Positions 42,553 to 53,052 of a stretch of DNA of 64,000 nucleotides are shown in pieces. This DNA comes from Lasiodiplodia sp. COLG20. Its lineage: Eukaryota; Ascomycota; Dothideomycetes; Botryosphaeriales; Botryosphaeriaceae. Position numbers and translations under genes: made by a program. Under the pieces are notes generated by a model. It ran no database searches. It worked only from the letters and a program-made list of their open reading frames with translations, and was not told the DNA's origin. The stretch is taken from the NCBI GenBank assembly GCA_009801085.1, contig VNWV01000015.1, positions 1-64,000 of the forward strand, written 5' to 3'. Position 1 is the first letter of the stretch, and the number at the start of each line of letters is the position of its first letter.

Positions 42553-44719
42553 ATGAGTACCAGACTGGCTGCATGTGATCCTTGCCGACGTGCAAAGCTT
42601 GCGTGTGGCCACGAGAAACCCACATGTGTTCGGTGCCAAGACCGGGGCCAGGGAAACCGCTGCGTTTACAGAAACCAACCATTCAAACGACGGAAGCTAC
42701 AACATCAGTAAGCTTTACTATTAAACATTTGTTTTACACGGCAAAATGCCAACCAGCATTTAGGCGCGCCAGGGAATCAATCCAGAGAGACTCTACGCCG
42801 GCTATTTCACCGCAACCACAACAGTATCCGAACCCAGGCTTCCTCGGTTCCTCTAGCCATTCTGCCATTTTCAACAAGGTGTCATCTTTTGCCTTGCGCA
42901 GTTCTGATGCCAATCTACATGATACTCTGCAATCCTCCTCCCATAGCCGCATGCCAAAGGATACAGCTGTCGTCGAAAAGGCAATTGATGCACTAAGGCA
43001 ATTCAGCCCAACAGAGCTTGCTGACTTGAAATCTCTAATTTTTGTCTGGCTCGACCAAGGGACAAACCTCCCTTTAGCTGAGCCATTCGTTATCCCTTTT
43101 TCTGAGGTTGTGGTTCAAGCAGCGAACGCATGCAATGACTGGGTCTCGGAACATGCGGGCCCCCTCACCAAAAATGCCAGCAGGCCGCTGATATTGCATA
43201 GCAATACCAGTGTGGAAGACTTTTTCTCACAACTGTTTGGCGAAGCCTTGCGTTGGGAGGTACTCGGCATCTTTTTTAGCGCCGCAAGCAGAGCTGCAAT
43301 AGATACCCCTTCCTTCCCTACCCTCTATACTAGGGCCGGGCAACGGTGGGATCTGATCAGGTCAGTAACCTATATTGGGGATTGCTGTCTCGAGGCCTGC
43401 CTTGCGGCTGATTGCCTCAACGACTTGCAATTGGTTTTACAGTACGAAAATTGCGTCATACACTCCCAGGTTGACGGAGACCAGAGTTAGTCATACCACA
43501 CAGCACAATGACCTTCGACTAACACAATCAGGCTACCACTCTTGGAGAAGGGTAGGAGATCTTTCAAGCTCTCTATATGCCCTTGGATATCACGAGATAC
43601 CTTATGACAACGTCTCTGACGTTCCTCTATTTATCGCCGAGTTGCGGAAAGCTGTCTTCGCGAGAATCTACGCCGCTGACAAGAATTTTGCAATCTTTCT
43701 CGGACGACCACCGCGAATAATCAAGGCGTACTGCAATTTTCAGCTACCGGTGAATGTCCCAAACCTTTGGGGATCAGCACATAGCAGCATGCAATCCAGT
43801 CAGGATGACCAGTCGACCCAAGAAGAGCCTATCAACTACACTGCAGATACCCGCTGTGCTGCCCGATTCGCCTGCCTCAAAGAGGAGATACTGGAGCTCT
43901 ACCGACATCGTTCATCCGGACATCACGGAGAAAGAGTGAAGTAGGAGCAATAGCGCCGATGACGATGAACCAAACTGACTTTTCGCCCTCATCAGCGCGA
44001 TCCGCTCGAAAATCGAGAAGCAGTGGGAAGACCTACCCTCGCACTTCAAGCTGAAAACCAGCCTGAAAGACTGCCGCCACCTCAGCCCCTTCGAGCGCGA
44101 TTTCCTCGTCGGCACCCGGCTGGACTACCTGCACACCCTCCTCCTCCTCGGCCTCATCTCCCTCCAGAAGACCACCGAACCCGACCAATCCATCCTCGCG
44201 ACAGCCGGCGAAATGCTCTCCCTCGTCGTCGAGGTCATCATCCTCCGCCAACGCCTCGTCAACTCCGGCACGTCCCTGATCTGGAAGGTTGCCCAATTCG
44301 GCCTCCCAGCCGCGGGCGTGATTTCGCTCGCGCTACTCAATTCTACTATTAGCAGTAGCATCGCCCGCCTATCGCGCGCGAAGATGGTGCAGGACCTGAG
44401 CGTGCTGGTCGCCGAGATACGCGCGGGGGCGCTGATCCAGGCGGGCGAGCCGAACTTTGCGCTGTTTACGCGCGCGACGAGCACGATGCAGAGTTTGCTG
44501 GATTCGCTGATAGTGGTGTGGCGGTCACCGGAACAGGCGGGGCAGCAGACGGGGGGAGGACAGCAGGGGCAGCAGCAGCGTCTGGACTCGGGTGTGGGGA
44601 GTGTTGCGGATGTGACGCTGGATGATTGGAACGCGTGCATCGATTTTGAGCCGTGGGAGTTTGAGCAGGGGTTTTGGGCGAGCTTGGCGGTGCATCCGAC
44701 GTTGTTGCAGGATAGGTGA
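42553..44719 (+). CDS. Zn2Cys6 fungal transcription factor
   Basis: Four exons: 42553-42707, 42764-43485, 43532-43940, 43996-44719, giving 669 residues. All four join in frame with GT-AG introns of 46-56 bases. The cluster CX2CX6CX6CX2CX8C uses Cys 8, 11, 18, 25, 28 and 37 (AACDPCRRAKLACGHEKPTC), followed by a basic NQPFKRRKLQHQ. The middle region has PSFPTLYTRAGQRWDLIRS, and the second junction restores VDGDQSYHSWRRVGDLSSSL, the core of the fungal_trans middle-homology domain. The C-terminal exon is GC-rich and helical, with a hydrophobic segment (LPAAGVISLALLNSTI). It should act in the nucleus as a dimeric regulator binding CGG triplets. The target is unknown. The adjacent pyruvate-decarboxylase-like gene on the same strand is one candidate. 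Confidence 0.9.
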
Positions 44720-45404
44720 AGGTGGATGGCGATTCTGCGGGCGCAGATGAATGGCAGGAGGAAATGGAAGATGATGTAGATGCAAAAGTTATAAGAACAA
44801 ACATTTTCGCGTGGAACAACAGGAATTTTTGGTTGCCGGTCCTCCGCGCGCGGCCGCAGCTTCAACACCCTGGTCGAATTCCCATCTATGAAATCCGCCA
44901 CGGCTTCCTTCCTCAGTTCTCTCCAACCGGAACTAATTAACGGTAAGCCTTCGGAGCTTCCCAGTCCTGGTTGACCGTCGCTACTCTGATTTCTAGATCT
45001 CGTTTTCCGCTGCCACCCTTGCTGCTGCCTGCCACACGTGAGCTTCCGGAGTTGACGGTAACTACATTCCCATCCAGAGTGAGAAAAGCCGATGATCACA
45101 TCATCAGTCTAGCGAGAATTCAACTTACTACTCCACACCAGGCCCACTCGGACGGGTGCTGTTGTCGTCATCTCTCTCCGGAGTGACCGGAGTGACCGGA
45201 GTGATCGGAGAACTGCGGTGGTCATGGAGTCAATCATAATCGGGCACTCTCCGCTTAAGAGTCATACGTACTGCATCAATGATGGTAAACCCCATCATAT
45301 AGACCGTCTCATCTTCCTCGGTAAGACATCCAGTCTCTGCCCGACGACAACCATCCTGTCTCTCTCCTTCCCATCCCACAACCAGAACCTCCTCCACCAC
45401 CACA
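44720..45404. other. intergenic, with a 10-base tandem repeat
   Basis: No gene is supported. GGAGTGACCG-type decamers occur three times at about 45178-45208 (third copy GTGATCGGAG). They lie 200 bases upstream of the decarboxylase ATG and contain CCGG/CGGA steps that a Zn2Cys6 factor could contact; this is speculation. Confidence 0.4.
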
Positions 45405-47330
45405 ATGGACGACACCACCACCACAAACAACAACAAAATCCCCCTAGCCCAATACCTCTTCACCCGCCTCTCCTCCGACCTCGGCATGCGCCACATCCAC
45501 GGCGTGCCGGGCGACTACACCCTCACCGCCCTCGACTTCATCGCGCCCGAAACCACCGACCTGCGCTGGGTCGGCAACGCCACCGAGCTCTGCGCCGCCT
45601 ACGCCGCCGACGGCTACGCCCGCGCCAAAGCCGGCATCTCCAGCTCCTCCAACCCCAACATCGCCACGGGCGCAGGCGCCCTCGTCACCTCCTTCGGCGT
45701 CGGCGAACTCTCGTCCCTCAACGCCCTCGCCGGCGCCTACGCCGAGCGCGTGCCCGTCGTGCACGTCGTCGGCACGCCGCCGCGCGCAGCGCAGGCGGCA
45801 AGGCAGTGTCTGCATCATACGCTGGGGGATGGGGACCATGGCGTTTTCGCGCGTGTGTACGGGGCGGTCACGGTGGCGCAGGCGGTGCTGGACGACCCCG
45901 CGGCGGCGCCGGGCGAGATTAATCGCGTGTTGAGGGCGTGTGTGAGGGAGAGTCGGCCGGTGTACGTGGCGCTCCCGACGGATATGGTGGGTGTGATGGT
46001 CCCGGCGCCAGCGGGGCCGCTGCTGCTGGCCGGCACGGCGGCGGGCAACGCCGAGGAGTGGGCAGCTGAGGCGGTGGTGGCGGCGATGCGCGGGGCGGAG
46101 AGGCCGCTGATATTGGTGGATGGCTTTACGGCGCGGTTTGGGGTGAGGGACGAGGTGAACGGGTTGGTTGCGGCGACGGGGTGGCCGACGCTGACGACGC
46201 CGTTCGGGAAGAGCGTTGTTGATGAGGTCATGCCGAATTTCCACGGCGTGTATGCGGGCATGGCGGGGGAGGCGGAGGTGCGGAGGTGGGTGGAGGGTTG
46301 CGATCTGGTGCTGCGCTTCGGCCCGCTCGATTCGGATATCAACACTTTCGGCTTCACTGCGCTGCCGGACCCGGATGTCACTGTGACTTTTGAGAAGGAG
46401 TCGGTAAGCATGGGGTGTAAAGTAGCAGCGCATTCGGGCAGGGATGGTGACCAGACCGTGGCTCTCAAGCCCCTCCTCCGGAGCATCCTCAAGCGCCTGC
46501 AAGCCGTCCAGCTCCCCACTGCTCCCGACCCGTTCCCTGCGAGCCGGGACACACTGTCGCAAGCCACTCCCAGCCCTGGCTCGCACATAGAGCAACAGAC
46601 TCTCTGGCCGCGCCTCTCCGCCTTCCTGCAGTCCGGCGACGTCGTCCTGACCGAGACAGGCACTGCAGCGTACGGCGCCCACAGCCTCGTCCTCCCTACG
46701 GACACGACGCTGATCAATTCCGCCCTCTGGCTGTCTATCGGCTACGCGCTGGCGGCGGCACAGGGCGCGGCGTTGGCGCAACGGGAGAAGATGGCGGTGG
46801 AATCAGCGACGGCAGGATCGGCGGTGGAAGATTTGGTGACGGCGGGGGCTGCAGTGGAGGAGTCAGCAAAAGTTGGACGCGAGGACTCGCCGCATCAGCA
46901 GCAGCACAGCAGCGGGCGAACGATTCTCTTCACAGGCGACGGCAGCTTCCAAATGACCTGCCAATCCCTCAGCGACATTATCCGCAACCGCCTCTCCGCC
47001 GTCGTCTTTGTGCTCAACAACGACGGCTACACGGTCGAGCGCCTTATCCATGGCGCCGACGCCGCGTACAACGATGTCCAGCCGTGGCGCTACAGCGACG
47101 CGCCCTGGTTCTTCGGCGCGCCGCGCGACGACCCGGCGTATCCGGTCAGCACGTGGCGTGTGAGAACGTGGGGAGAGTTGGAGGGTGTGTTAGGCGATGA
47201 GCGGGTTAGGCGGGGGCGTGGGTTACATATTGTTGAGGTGGTTATGCGGGTGGATGATGCGCCCGAATCGTTGGTCGGGTTTGCGGAGTATGTGAGGAGG
47301 CGGAATGCGGGTGAGTTGGGGGATGAGTAA
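45405..47330 (+). CDS. pyruvate/2-oxoacid decarboxylase-like ThDP enzyme
   Basis: One exon of 641 residues from the ATG at 45405. All marks of the pyruvate decarboxylase branch are present. Glu61 in WVGNATELCAAYAADG activates ThDP. The paired His137-His138 lie in CLHHTLGDGDHG. The cofactor signature runs from GDGS (511-514) to NNDGYTVE (538-545). The enzyme converts 2-oxoacids such as pyruvate, indolepyruvate or phenylpyruvate to aldehydes and CO2 in the cytosol. It is about 70 residues longer than usual. Two low-complexity inserts account for this: ISSSSNPNIATG near 78-89, and an Ala/Glu/Val-rich plus Gln/His stretch at about 461-504 just before the cofactor motif. Divergence suggests a specialised isozyme, not the fermentative housekeeping one. 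The Zn2Cys6 regulator lies upstream on the same strand. Confidence 0.88.
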   Translation: MDDTTTTNNNKIPLAQYLFTRLSSDLGMRHIHGVPGDYTLTALDFIAPETTDLRWVGNATELCAAYAADGYARAKAGISSSSNPNIATGAGALVTSFGVGELSSLNALAGAYAERVPVVHVVGTPPRAAQAARQCLHHTLGDGDHGVFARVYGAVTVAQAVLDDPAAAPGEINRVLRACVRESRPVYVALPTDMVGVMVPAPAGPLLLAGTAAGNAEEWAAEAVVAAMRGAERPLILVDGFTARFGVRDEVNGLVAATGWPTLTTPFGKSVVDEVMPNFHGVYAGMAGEAEVRRWVEGCDLVLRFGPLDSDINTFGFTALPDPDVTVTFEKESVSMGCKVAAHSGRDGDQTVALKPLLRSILKRLQAVQLPTAPDPFPASRDTLSQATPSPGSHIEQQTLWPRLSAFLQSGDVVLTETGTAAYGAHSLVLPTDTTLINSALWLSIGYALAAAQGAALAQREKMAVESATAGSAVEDLVTAGAAVEESAKVGREDSPHQQQHSSGRTILFTGDGSFQMTCQSLSDIIRNRLSAVVFVLNNDGYTVERLIHGADAAYNDVQPWRYSDAPWFFGAPRDDPAYPVSTWRVRTWGELEGVLGDERVRRGRGLHIVEVVMRVDDAPESLVGFAEYVRRRNAGELGDE

Positions 47331-48675
47331 GTGGTGTTTGAGGGCGGTGAGGAATAGTAGCCGCTAATGCCCACAGTTGAGTGAGCGGGAGGGTCCTGCA
47401 GTATAAGTTCTATTTCCGCCAATTTTTCTTCTGACATTACACGCGGGCGGAATAGCAGAGTGGTTTGGCCGCTGTTTCTGCAATCCGCTTCGCCGCGCGT
47501 TCACAGTACCTGCCAACGAAACACTCGGACCCACGTGATTATGACTGGCCCTCATATTCACTGACCGGGTGGCTGTGCTCGCGGTCCCCAAAGTAAGCCT
47601 GTTAGTCCCGCTCTCGCGGAAGGCAGGTGGGATTGTTGTGTCATATGGGATGTCTTGGCATCAAAGTGCGTACGTGACTGATCTGCGTTCCCGGACTATA
47701 CGTAGGCGTCCTATACGTATAAGTCGGCAGGGTTCGATTGTGATGGAAGTCTGCGCACTGCGGTGTGAGCGAGGCATTATTACTTCTCTTTTTTTTTTTT
47801 TGCTCCCCTCTTTACCCTGCTAACTACTCCAGATAGCTCTCCAGTCGATAGGCATTCACGTAGACTACCTAAGGCCAAGCTGAATGGCTTACCTCGAGCT
47901 CGTGTTGGTAGTTAGTAGTGGCGTTTTCTTTGAAAAGCAACACGTGAGAAGCTATCGTCCGGACGTAGATGTCCAATTTCCTCCAATATGCATAAATGAA
48001 ATGCAGGCGCATGCGGAACATCGACACCCTCCAGCGCGACGCTAAGGTACCTGCCTACATAACCAGACGCCGTTCTTCATGACCAAGTTGGGGAGGCTTA
48101 GCTATGACGAGGCTGGTCACGACGGCGGTGGTAGAGGTGAGGATGCCAAGCTGACAACGGCGTTTCTGAATCGTCTGAGGAGGAGGGCAAATCTGGAAAG
48201 GATTGAGGTGACGACTCGTCGGTTTCCACTCGAAAATTTACGGTATCCTACAACACACAACAACTCAACCGAACCAGCTCAGCGCATCGATACGATCCAC
48301 ATCGTCACCTCCCTGTTGGTTAGGTATTGTTGGAGTGTCTCAGAGGTCGCCTGGGAATGAAATGGACAGTACAGTATTTCGGGCTTCATAGATAGGCCTG
48401 TTCACGATCGTCAACAAATGTTGATTCCAATCAGATATTCAATCTGATATTCTGAGAAACCCCCCCACCCCCCCCCCCCCCGCTATGCCTTCCCATGTTC
48501 ACCTGGTTGTACTGCACCGCATGACCCCATATGGCGCATAATCAAAAGCATCCAACCAGTTCTGCAGTACGGCCGTGTAGTAGCCCAGCAACCCACCCAG
48601 AGAGAAGACCCTTCATCATCAGCTGCTCCTCTACAGTCCGCATCAGACATTCTTCCGCCGATGTCCCGCCTCGCC
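47331..48675. other. intergenic, no firm gene
   Basis: A 93-residue plus frame with an ATG at 48079 (MTKLGRLSYDEAGHDGGGRG) is charged and unrecognised. T11 is at about 47790 and a C-rich run at 48460-48482. An inverted ATCAGAT/ATCTGAT pair lies near 48430. Confidence 0.35.
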
Positions 48676-49236
48676 CTACTTCTGCTTCTCATACTCCTCA
48701 AGTAGGTTCTTCATCACGACGTTCTCAACGAGAGTCTTATGGTTCTCCTCGCCCACGGCCTCGAACTTGGTGCCGAAGAGGAACTGCGAGGTAGATTCCA
48801 GCTGCTGGGCGCAGGAGCGCATAGCGTTCTCCCTCTGCGCGGCCGAGCCAGTCTTGAAGGCAGCCGAGGCCTCATCGACGGTCATGGTGCTGCTGGCGCC
48901 GGCGGGAGCAGGGTTGGTGGTGTGGTAGGCATGGAGAGCGGCCCTTTGCGCGGTGATGTACGGCATCGCCTCGCGGAAGTACCGCTTCAGCATCGCGTTG
49001 TCCTCGAGCTTCTTCTTGAGTTCCACGTTCTCGGCGCGGTGCGCCTTGAAGTTGTTGCTGACGCCGACTAGCTGCATCTCGAACTGCGCCTTGCGCTCGG
49101 CGTTGTCGTTCTTATGGAAGTCGCAGACGTGCTTGTGGAGGTGGGCGGGAACAACGATGGCGAGGGCTGCGCCGAAGTCGGCGGGTGTCATGGTGTAAGG
49201 CTTGTAGTCGCCGATGTCGATGGAAGGGGAGGACAT
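48676..49236 (-). CDS. small alpha-helical protein, unrecognised
   Basis: One exon of 186 residues from the ATG at 49236 (MSSPSIDIGDYKPYTMTPAD); the frame runs upstream to a TTG at 49290. The chain is nearly all helix-forming. A coiled-coil-like stretch (NFKAHRAENVELKKKLEDNA) covers about residues 75-95. A short Pro/Gly/Ser linker (NPAPAGASSTMT) lies near 123-134. The end is Lys/Glu-rich (NLLEEYEKQK). No family, signal peptide or membrane helix is seen. It lies 0.7 kb upstream of, and divergent from, three tandem coiled-coil genes. It resembles them in composition only. Confidence 0.6.
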   Translation of the reverse strand: MSSPSIDIGDYKPYTMTPADFGAALAIVVPAHLHKHVCDFHKNDNAERKAQFEMQLVGVSNNFKAHRAENVELKKKLEDNAMLKRYFREAMPYITAQRAALHAYHTTNPAPAGASSTMTVDEASAAFKTGSAAQRENAMRSCAQQLESTSQFLFGTKFEAVGEENHKTLVENVVMKNLLEEYEKQK

Positions 49237-49969
49237 AATTGCTGATGTTAGGGCGGCTGTTTGTAAGGGTGGTCGCGTTGGATATTGCAACGTCCTAAGC
49301 GGTGGCTTATCTGAGGCGAGTCAGTCGGTAACGTTTGGAGTGAAGCTGGCGGTGGTTGAGGTACCTGGTCGTCAGACGAGTGTTGACGCGATCTTGTATG
49401 GAGGTTGTAGAAGAGAAGAAGACGAAGTCGCGAAAGGTGCCCTTAATATGCGGCTAGTGAGAGCTGCGCCGATGACGCACGGGTCTATGTTTGCGCGCGT
49501 GAACAAGCGGCATCCGTCACTGCCTGGGATGCAAACACACTTGTGTGTTACCCAGTTCATATAATCAGAGGTCTGGCCTTTTCGGGCGAATATCATCCAC
49601 GAGGCTTGTACCTGTGAGAGGCACGGGTAGGCCTGATATCATGCGCAAATGTATATAAAAGTTCGCCGTCATGTGTATCCCGCTGCATCTGCGGCTGCAG
49701 TTGCAATTTCTCCCGGGCGGTTTGCGACGTGACTGCCAGATTGAGGAAGATGACGTGCACGTGCGCGACCAATTTCGTCAACGGAGCACCCGCGCCGCTG
49801 CCGCCGCCGCACACACTCCAACTCCAAGGCTTCCATCCGCTTTGTGTCTTCATTCTCTATTCCCTCCACCACCGTATCTTGTCACCGCAGTGGGCACAAC
49901 CAAGAGAGTCAACGCCATTGCCACGATCATCCTCAAGGGACAGCCGACCAAGCGCAAACGGCAAACACG
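49237..49969. other. divergent upstream region
   Basis: No gene. Bases just before 49970 (GACCAAGCGCAAACGGCAAACACG) match the leader of copy C (GACCAAGGGCGAACCGCAAATACG before 53053). TTGTCACCGCAG near 49878 also recurs upstream of copy C near 52873. These shared leaders support duplication of whole transcription units. Confidence 0.55.
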
Positions 49970-51028
49970 ATGGCTGGATTTACTAGGCTGCGCTCCTACA
50001 CCGGTAGCGAGAGCCCAGATGCGACGAAGACCCACTTGTTTGTGAACCCTGGGAGCCGCAGGCCCATTCCCGCTGCTGAGGTATCGAGACCTGGTGCTAA
50101 TACTACCGACAGCAAGACCTACCATTATCTGCGCAAGGGCGGCCGCAGCCTATTCAGCGATGACGATGCGGAAGTTGATTCCTTTGAAGGAAAAGATCTC
50201 TCCCTTAACGCTAAGATCGCTACCCTGGAGCGTATGAATGCCAAGCTTAAGGACGAGAATCGAAAGTTCGAACTCACGACTTCCCAGCTCAAGGGCGATA
50301 ATGACAAGCTTAAGTCTGAGATTAACAAGATTAAGTCCGAGGAGAACAAGCTCAAGAAAGATATCTACAAGCTTAAGGAAGAGAAAATCAAGCTTAAGAA
50401 CAATAATATTAAGCTTATTAGCGATCTTAAGGATGATAATATCCTACTTGACGCAGAGAACAACAAGCTAAAGGAAGAAAATATTAAGCTTAACGAGGGT
50501 AATGAGAAGCTTAAGCACAAGAATGACAGCCTCGAGTCCTAGCTCTCTTGCCACGACGACCTCATCAGTTCACTAAAGGACGAGATTAGCGATAGGGGAG
50601 CCACGCTTAATAGCTCCCGTAGCTTCGCTCACGAAGTCATCATAGGCTTTCTTACAAGCGGCTACAACTTGCCCGATGGCCTTCCAGACCACCTAACCGC
50701 CACCTACGAGAATGCCATGGAGATTATCAAGTCGATTACCAAGGAACTCGGCTCCAAGAAGCTTCCCAAGCACGACGCCGGACCTGGTTCATCCATGACT
50801 CTGACCCTCTCTGGCAAGAGCACCGATGGCAGCAACGACCGCGTCAGGAAGGGATCTCTCCTCGATGAGCCTGTTGCTAAGAGGCTCAAGCGTGTTCATA
50901 ATTCGCAGTGCGCCTCTTAGTCGGCCGGCGATGACATCCTACGCGCTAAGGACTCGGAAATGGATGACGAGACATCTCTTCATTCTTTCCACTCCGATAC
51001 CGCCGAAGATGACGAAGAGGAGGCTTGA
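49970..51028 (+). pseudogene. coiled-coil family copy A, with two in-frame TAG codons
   Basis: From the ATG at 49970 (MAGFTRLRSYTGSES) one frame spans 353 codons to a TGA at 51026. It is broken by TAG at 50540 and 50918. The first block has a Lys/Asn/Glu-rich coiled coil at about 85-190 with repeated NxKLK(E/D)EN units. After the first TAG come SRSFAHEVIIGFLTSGYNLP and LPDHLTATYENAMEIIKS, the family motif also seen in copies B and C. An acidic end (DTAEDDEEEA) follows the second TAG. Both stops sit where Gln or Trp would be one base away. It may be a pseudogene or depend on stop recoding. If translated from the first ATG only, it would give a 190-residue coiled-coil protein. Function unknown. 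Confidence 0.6.
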
Positions 51029-51034
51029 GTCATG

Positions 51035-51110
51035 TCACCATCACAACTCACCTTCTAGGCTTGCTGGTGAGCGTTATCATGGAGATATTCGGGATAGCGT
51101 TTCAAGGACT
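51035..51110. repeat. 3'-flank segment shared with copy C
   Basis: Sequence after copy A (CTCACCTTCT then GCTTGCTGGTGAGCGTTATCATGGAGATA) matches that after copy C near 54103-54146 (CTCACCTTCTGGCGTTGGTGGTGCGC, ATTATCATGGTGATA). Duplication therefore covered the flank too. Confidence 0.7.
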
Positions 51111-51561
51111 GAGTGCATGGACTTTCCTTATCTGAGTAGTGGGTATCCGAATTTCTGGATGTAGTCTGGCTTTCTGAATCAGGGACAATCTTGCGGATGA
51201 GGTATTCGGCCACTGGTGGAGGCATAATGCCTTGATTTCAAAAGGTCGGAAAATCATGCCCACTAGCTATCGGATGGGCGACGAAGTTGAGTGGACCTTT
51301 TGACTTATGCAAACTTCTACAAAATTTCAGAACAGGGGAACAAACTTGTGCTGGACATGGTCCTTCATGTTTGACTATCTGCGTGACGTGAAAGGGTGGT
51401 CCTAGAAACATTAAGCCCAACCGTAGTTGTTGGAGTCCTCGCTACCGGAACGAACATAACCCGTGGAATCTGCAACGTCGCCCCACGGACGATTTAAATG
51501 TACCTATCCGCTCCACTCGGATTTCACTCAACTTTCCGGTCAAAAGTCAGCGTGCACGATC

Positions 51562-52650
51562 ATGGCCAACGAAGTACGAACCACACGCGCAATGGCTAAG
51601 CGCAAGCACAACGATTCCGCGAGTGACTTCTAGCAGCTCGACGCCACCACAACTGACCGTATCGAAAGTATGCAGCCATCTGCGACCGCTTTATCTTCCG
51701 TCCTCGAGAACCACGCCTCTACTTCTGTGGCTCCGTCGCAGATTCTCGAGCATTCTCGGTCATCTGGCGCTGCCGATGCTGCAACCCAGCAAGCACAGGC
51801 CATCATGAACCAGGTCTATAACGGTCCTACCAAGCGCAAGAAGGTCATCGACCACAAGGCTGCAACCATTTCCGCCTTGAACGCTGAGATTTCCCTCATG
51901 AAGAGCAAAGTGTCTACCCTGGAGGCGCAGAATGCTGCGATCAAAGCCGACAATGCCGAACTCAAGGCCGACAATGCCGAACTCGAAGCCAGAAACGACA
52001 AGTTCAAATACGAGTATATTCATCTCGAGGCGTTGGACAATAGCCCCAGGCACAGGAATACCTACCTTGAGACCCAAAACGATAATCTCAAGACACAGAA
52101 TACCAAGCTTCAGGCCCAGTGTCACAACCTTCAGAGGGATAAGCTCAAGGACGCCAAGCTTCTTGACAAATATGCTAAATTCGAGGCCGAATGTAGCCGC
52201 GTTGAAGCTAAAGAACACAAGCTCAGGACCCGAGTCTCCTCAACGAAGAAACACATCAAGAAACTGCAAGATGAGGCTTCCTGGGAGCAAGACAACCACA
52301 CGGGATTCACTCTCAACCAAGTGCAGAAAATCGTCGACAAAGTCGAACAGGATCTCATTTTCAGCAGCCACGCCAAATCGAAGAAATATCGCCCCGGCCA
52401 TTTGCTCGGCGTGTATGAATCTGCAATGAAGTTGTGCGACTTCCTTTTTAAGACAAATCGCCTCCCCCGCCCTCACAAGCGCAGCGGCGAAGACACGGAT
52501 CTCTCAGACAGCGACAGTGGCAGCGATTGGCCTAGCGACAGCGACGAGACCAGTGATGACGAGGACGGCTACGAAACCTGTGATTGCGGTGATAGAATTG
52601 ATGATGACGATGATCGCATCCAGATACACTATCATCCACGGAGTAATTGA
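51562..52650 (+). CDS. coiled-coil family copy B
   Basis: The frame from the ATG at 51562 (MANEVRTTRAMAKRKHNDSA) hits a TAG at 51631. It then continues without further breaks from the ATG at 51670 (MQPSATALSSVLENHASTSV) to 52650, giving 326 residues. A long coiled coil covers about 65-205, with heptad-like EAQNAAIKADNAELKADNAE. The family motif then appears as KKYRPGHLLGVYESAMKLCD, and a strongly acidic Asp/Ser tail follows (DLSDSDSGSDWPSDSDETSD). The N-terminal 36 codons match the gene's design (basic KRK stretch) and were probably once translated. The current start is likely 51670. No family is known to me. A nuclear or scaffold role is only a guess from the basic and acidic patches. Confidence 0.6.
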
Positions 52651-53052
52651 TTAGCACCAATCGAAGAATTACATACTCAATCCCGCGTGGGATTAACTAA
52701 AGCAATCGCACGAGCCAGTCCGACTAGATTGAATGCACAGACAGCACTATGCTGATATGCAGAACAACAACCTTAGCCTAGACGTTGTCCCTTGTGTTTG
52801 ACTTTGTGCGTGAAACGGTGATTCCAGAAGAAGCCGGCAAATACTAAGCCTAATGGTCATAGAGTGTAGTCTTTGTCACCGCAGCGAATATAACCCAGAC
52901 ACTCAGCACCGCTTCCCTCATCACGCCGGAGACCACTTCAGCCGCAGCACTTGACACGCACTTCTTGCCTGTCATTCGCACGACCCAGATTCGGCACCCA
53001 ACAGGAATCAGCATCGAAAGCCACCTCTGACCAAGGGCGAACCGCAAATACG

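Noticed and set aside
44125..45099. Minus frame of 324 codons over the 3' end of the Zn2Cys6 gene
   Set aside because: Opposite to a fourth exon that joins in phase; composition is typical of an antisense shadow.
45444..46781. Long antisense frame (445 codons) across the decarboxylase gene
   Set aside because: It is a GC-driven mirror of the real gene: Arg/Gly/Val-rich, no motif, and the plus strand has clear ThDP motifs.
47440..47520. Possible tRNA-like text
   Set aside because: A GGCGGAATAGCAGAGTGG-like start was examined, but no matching acceptor stem, anticodon arm or T-loop could be folded.
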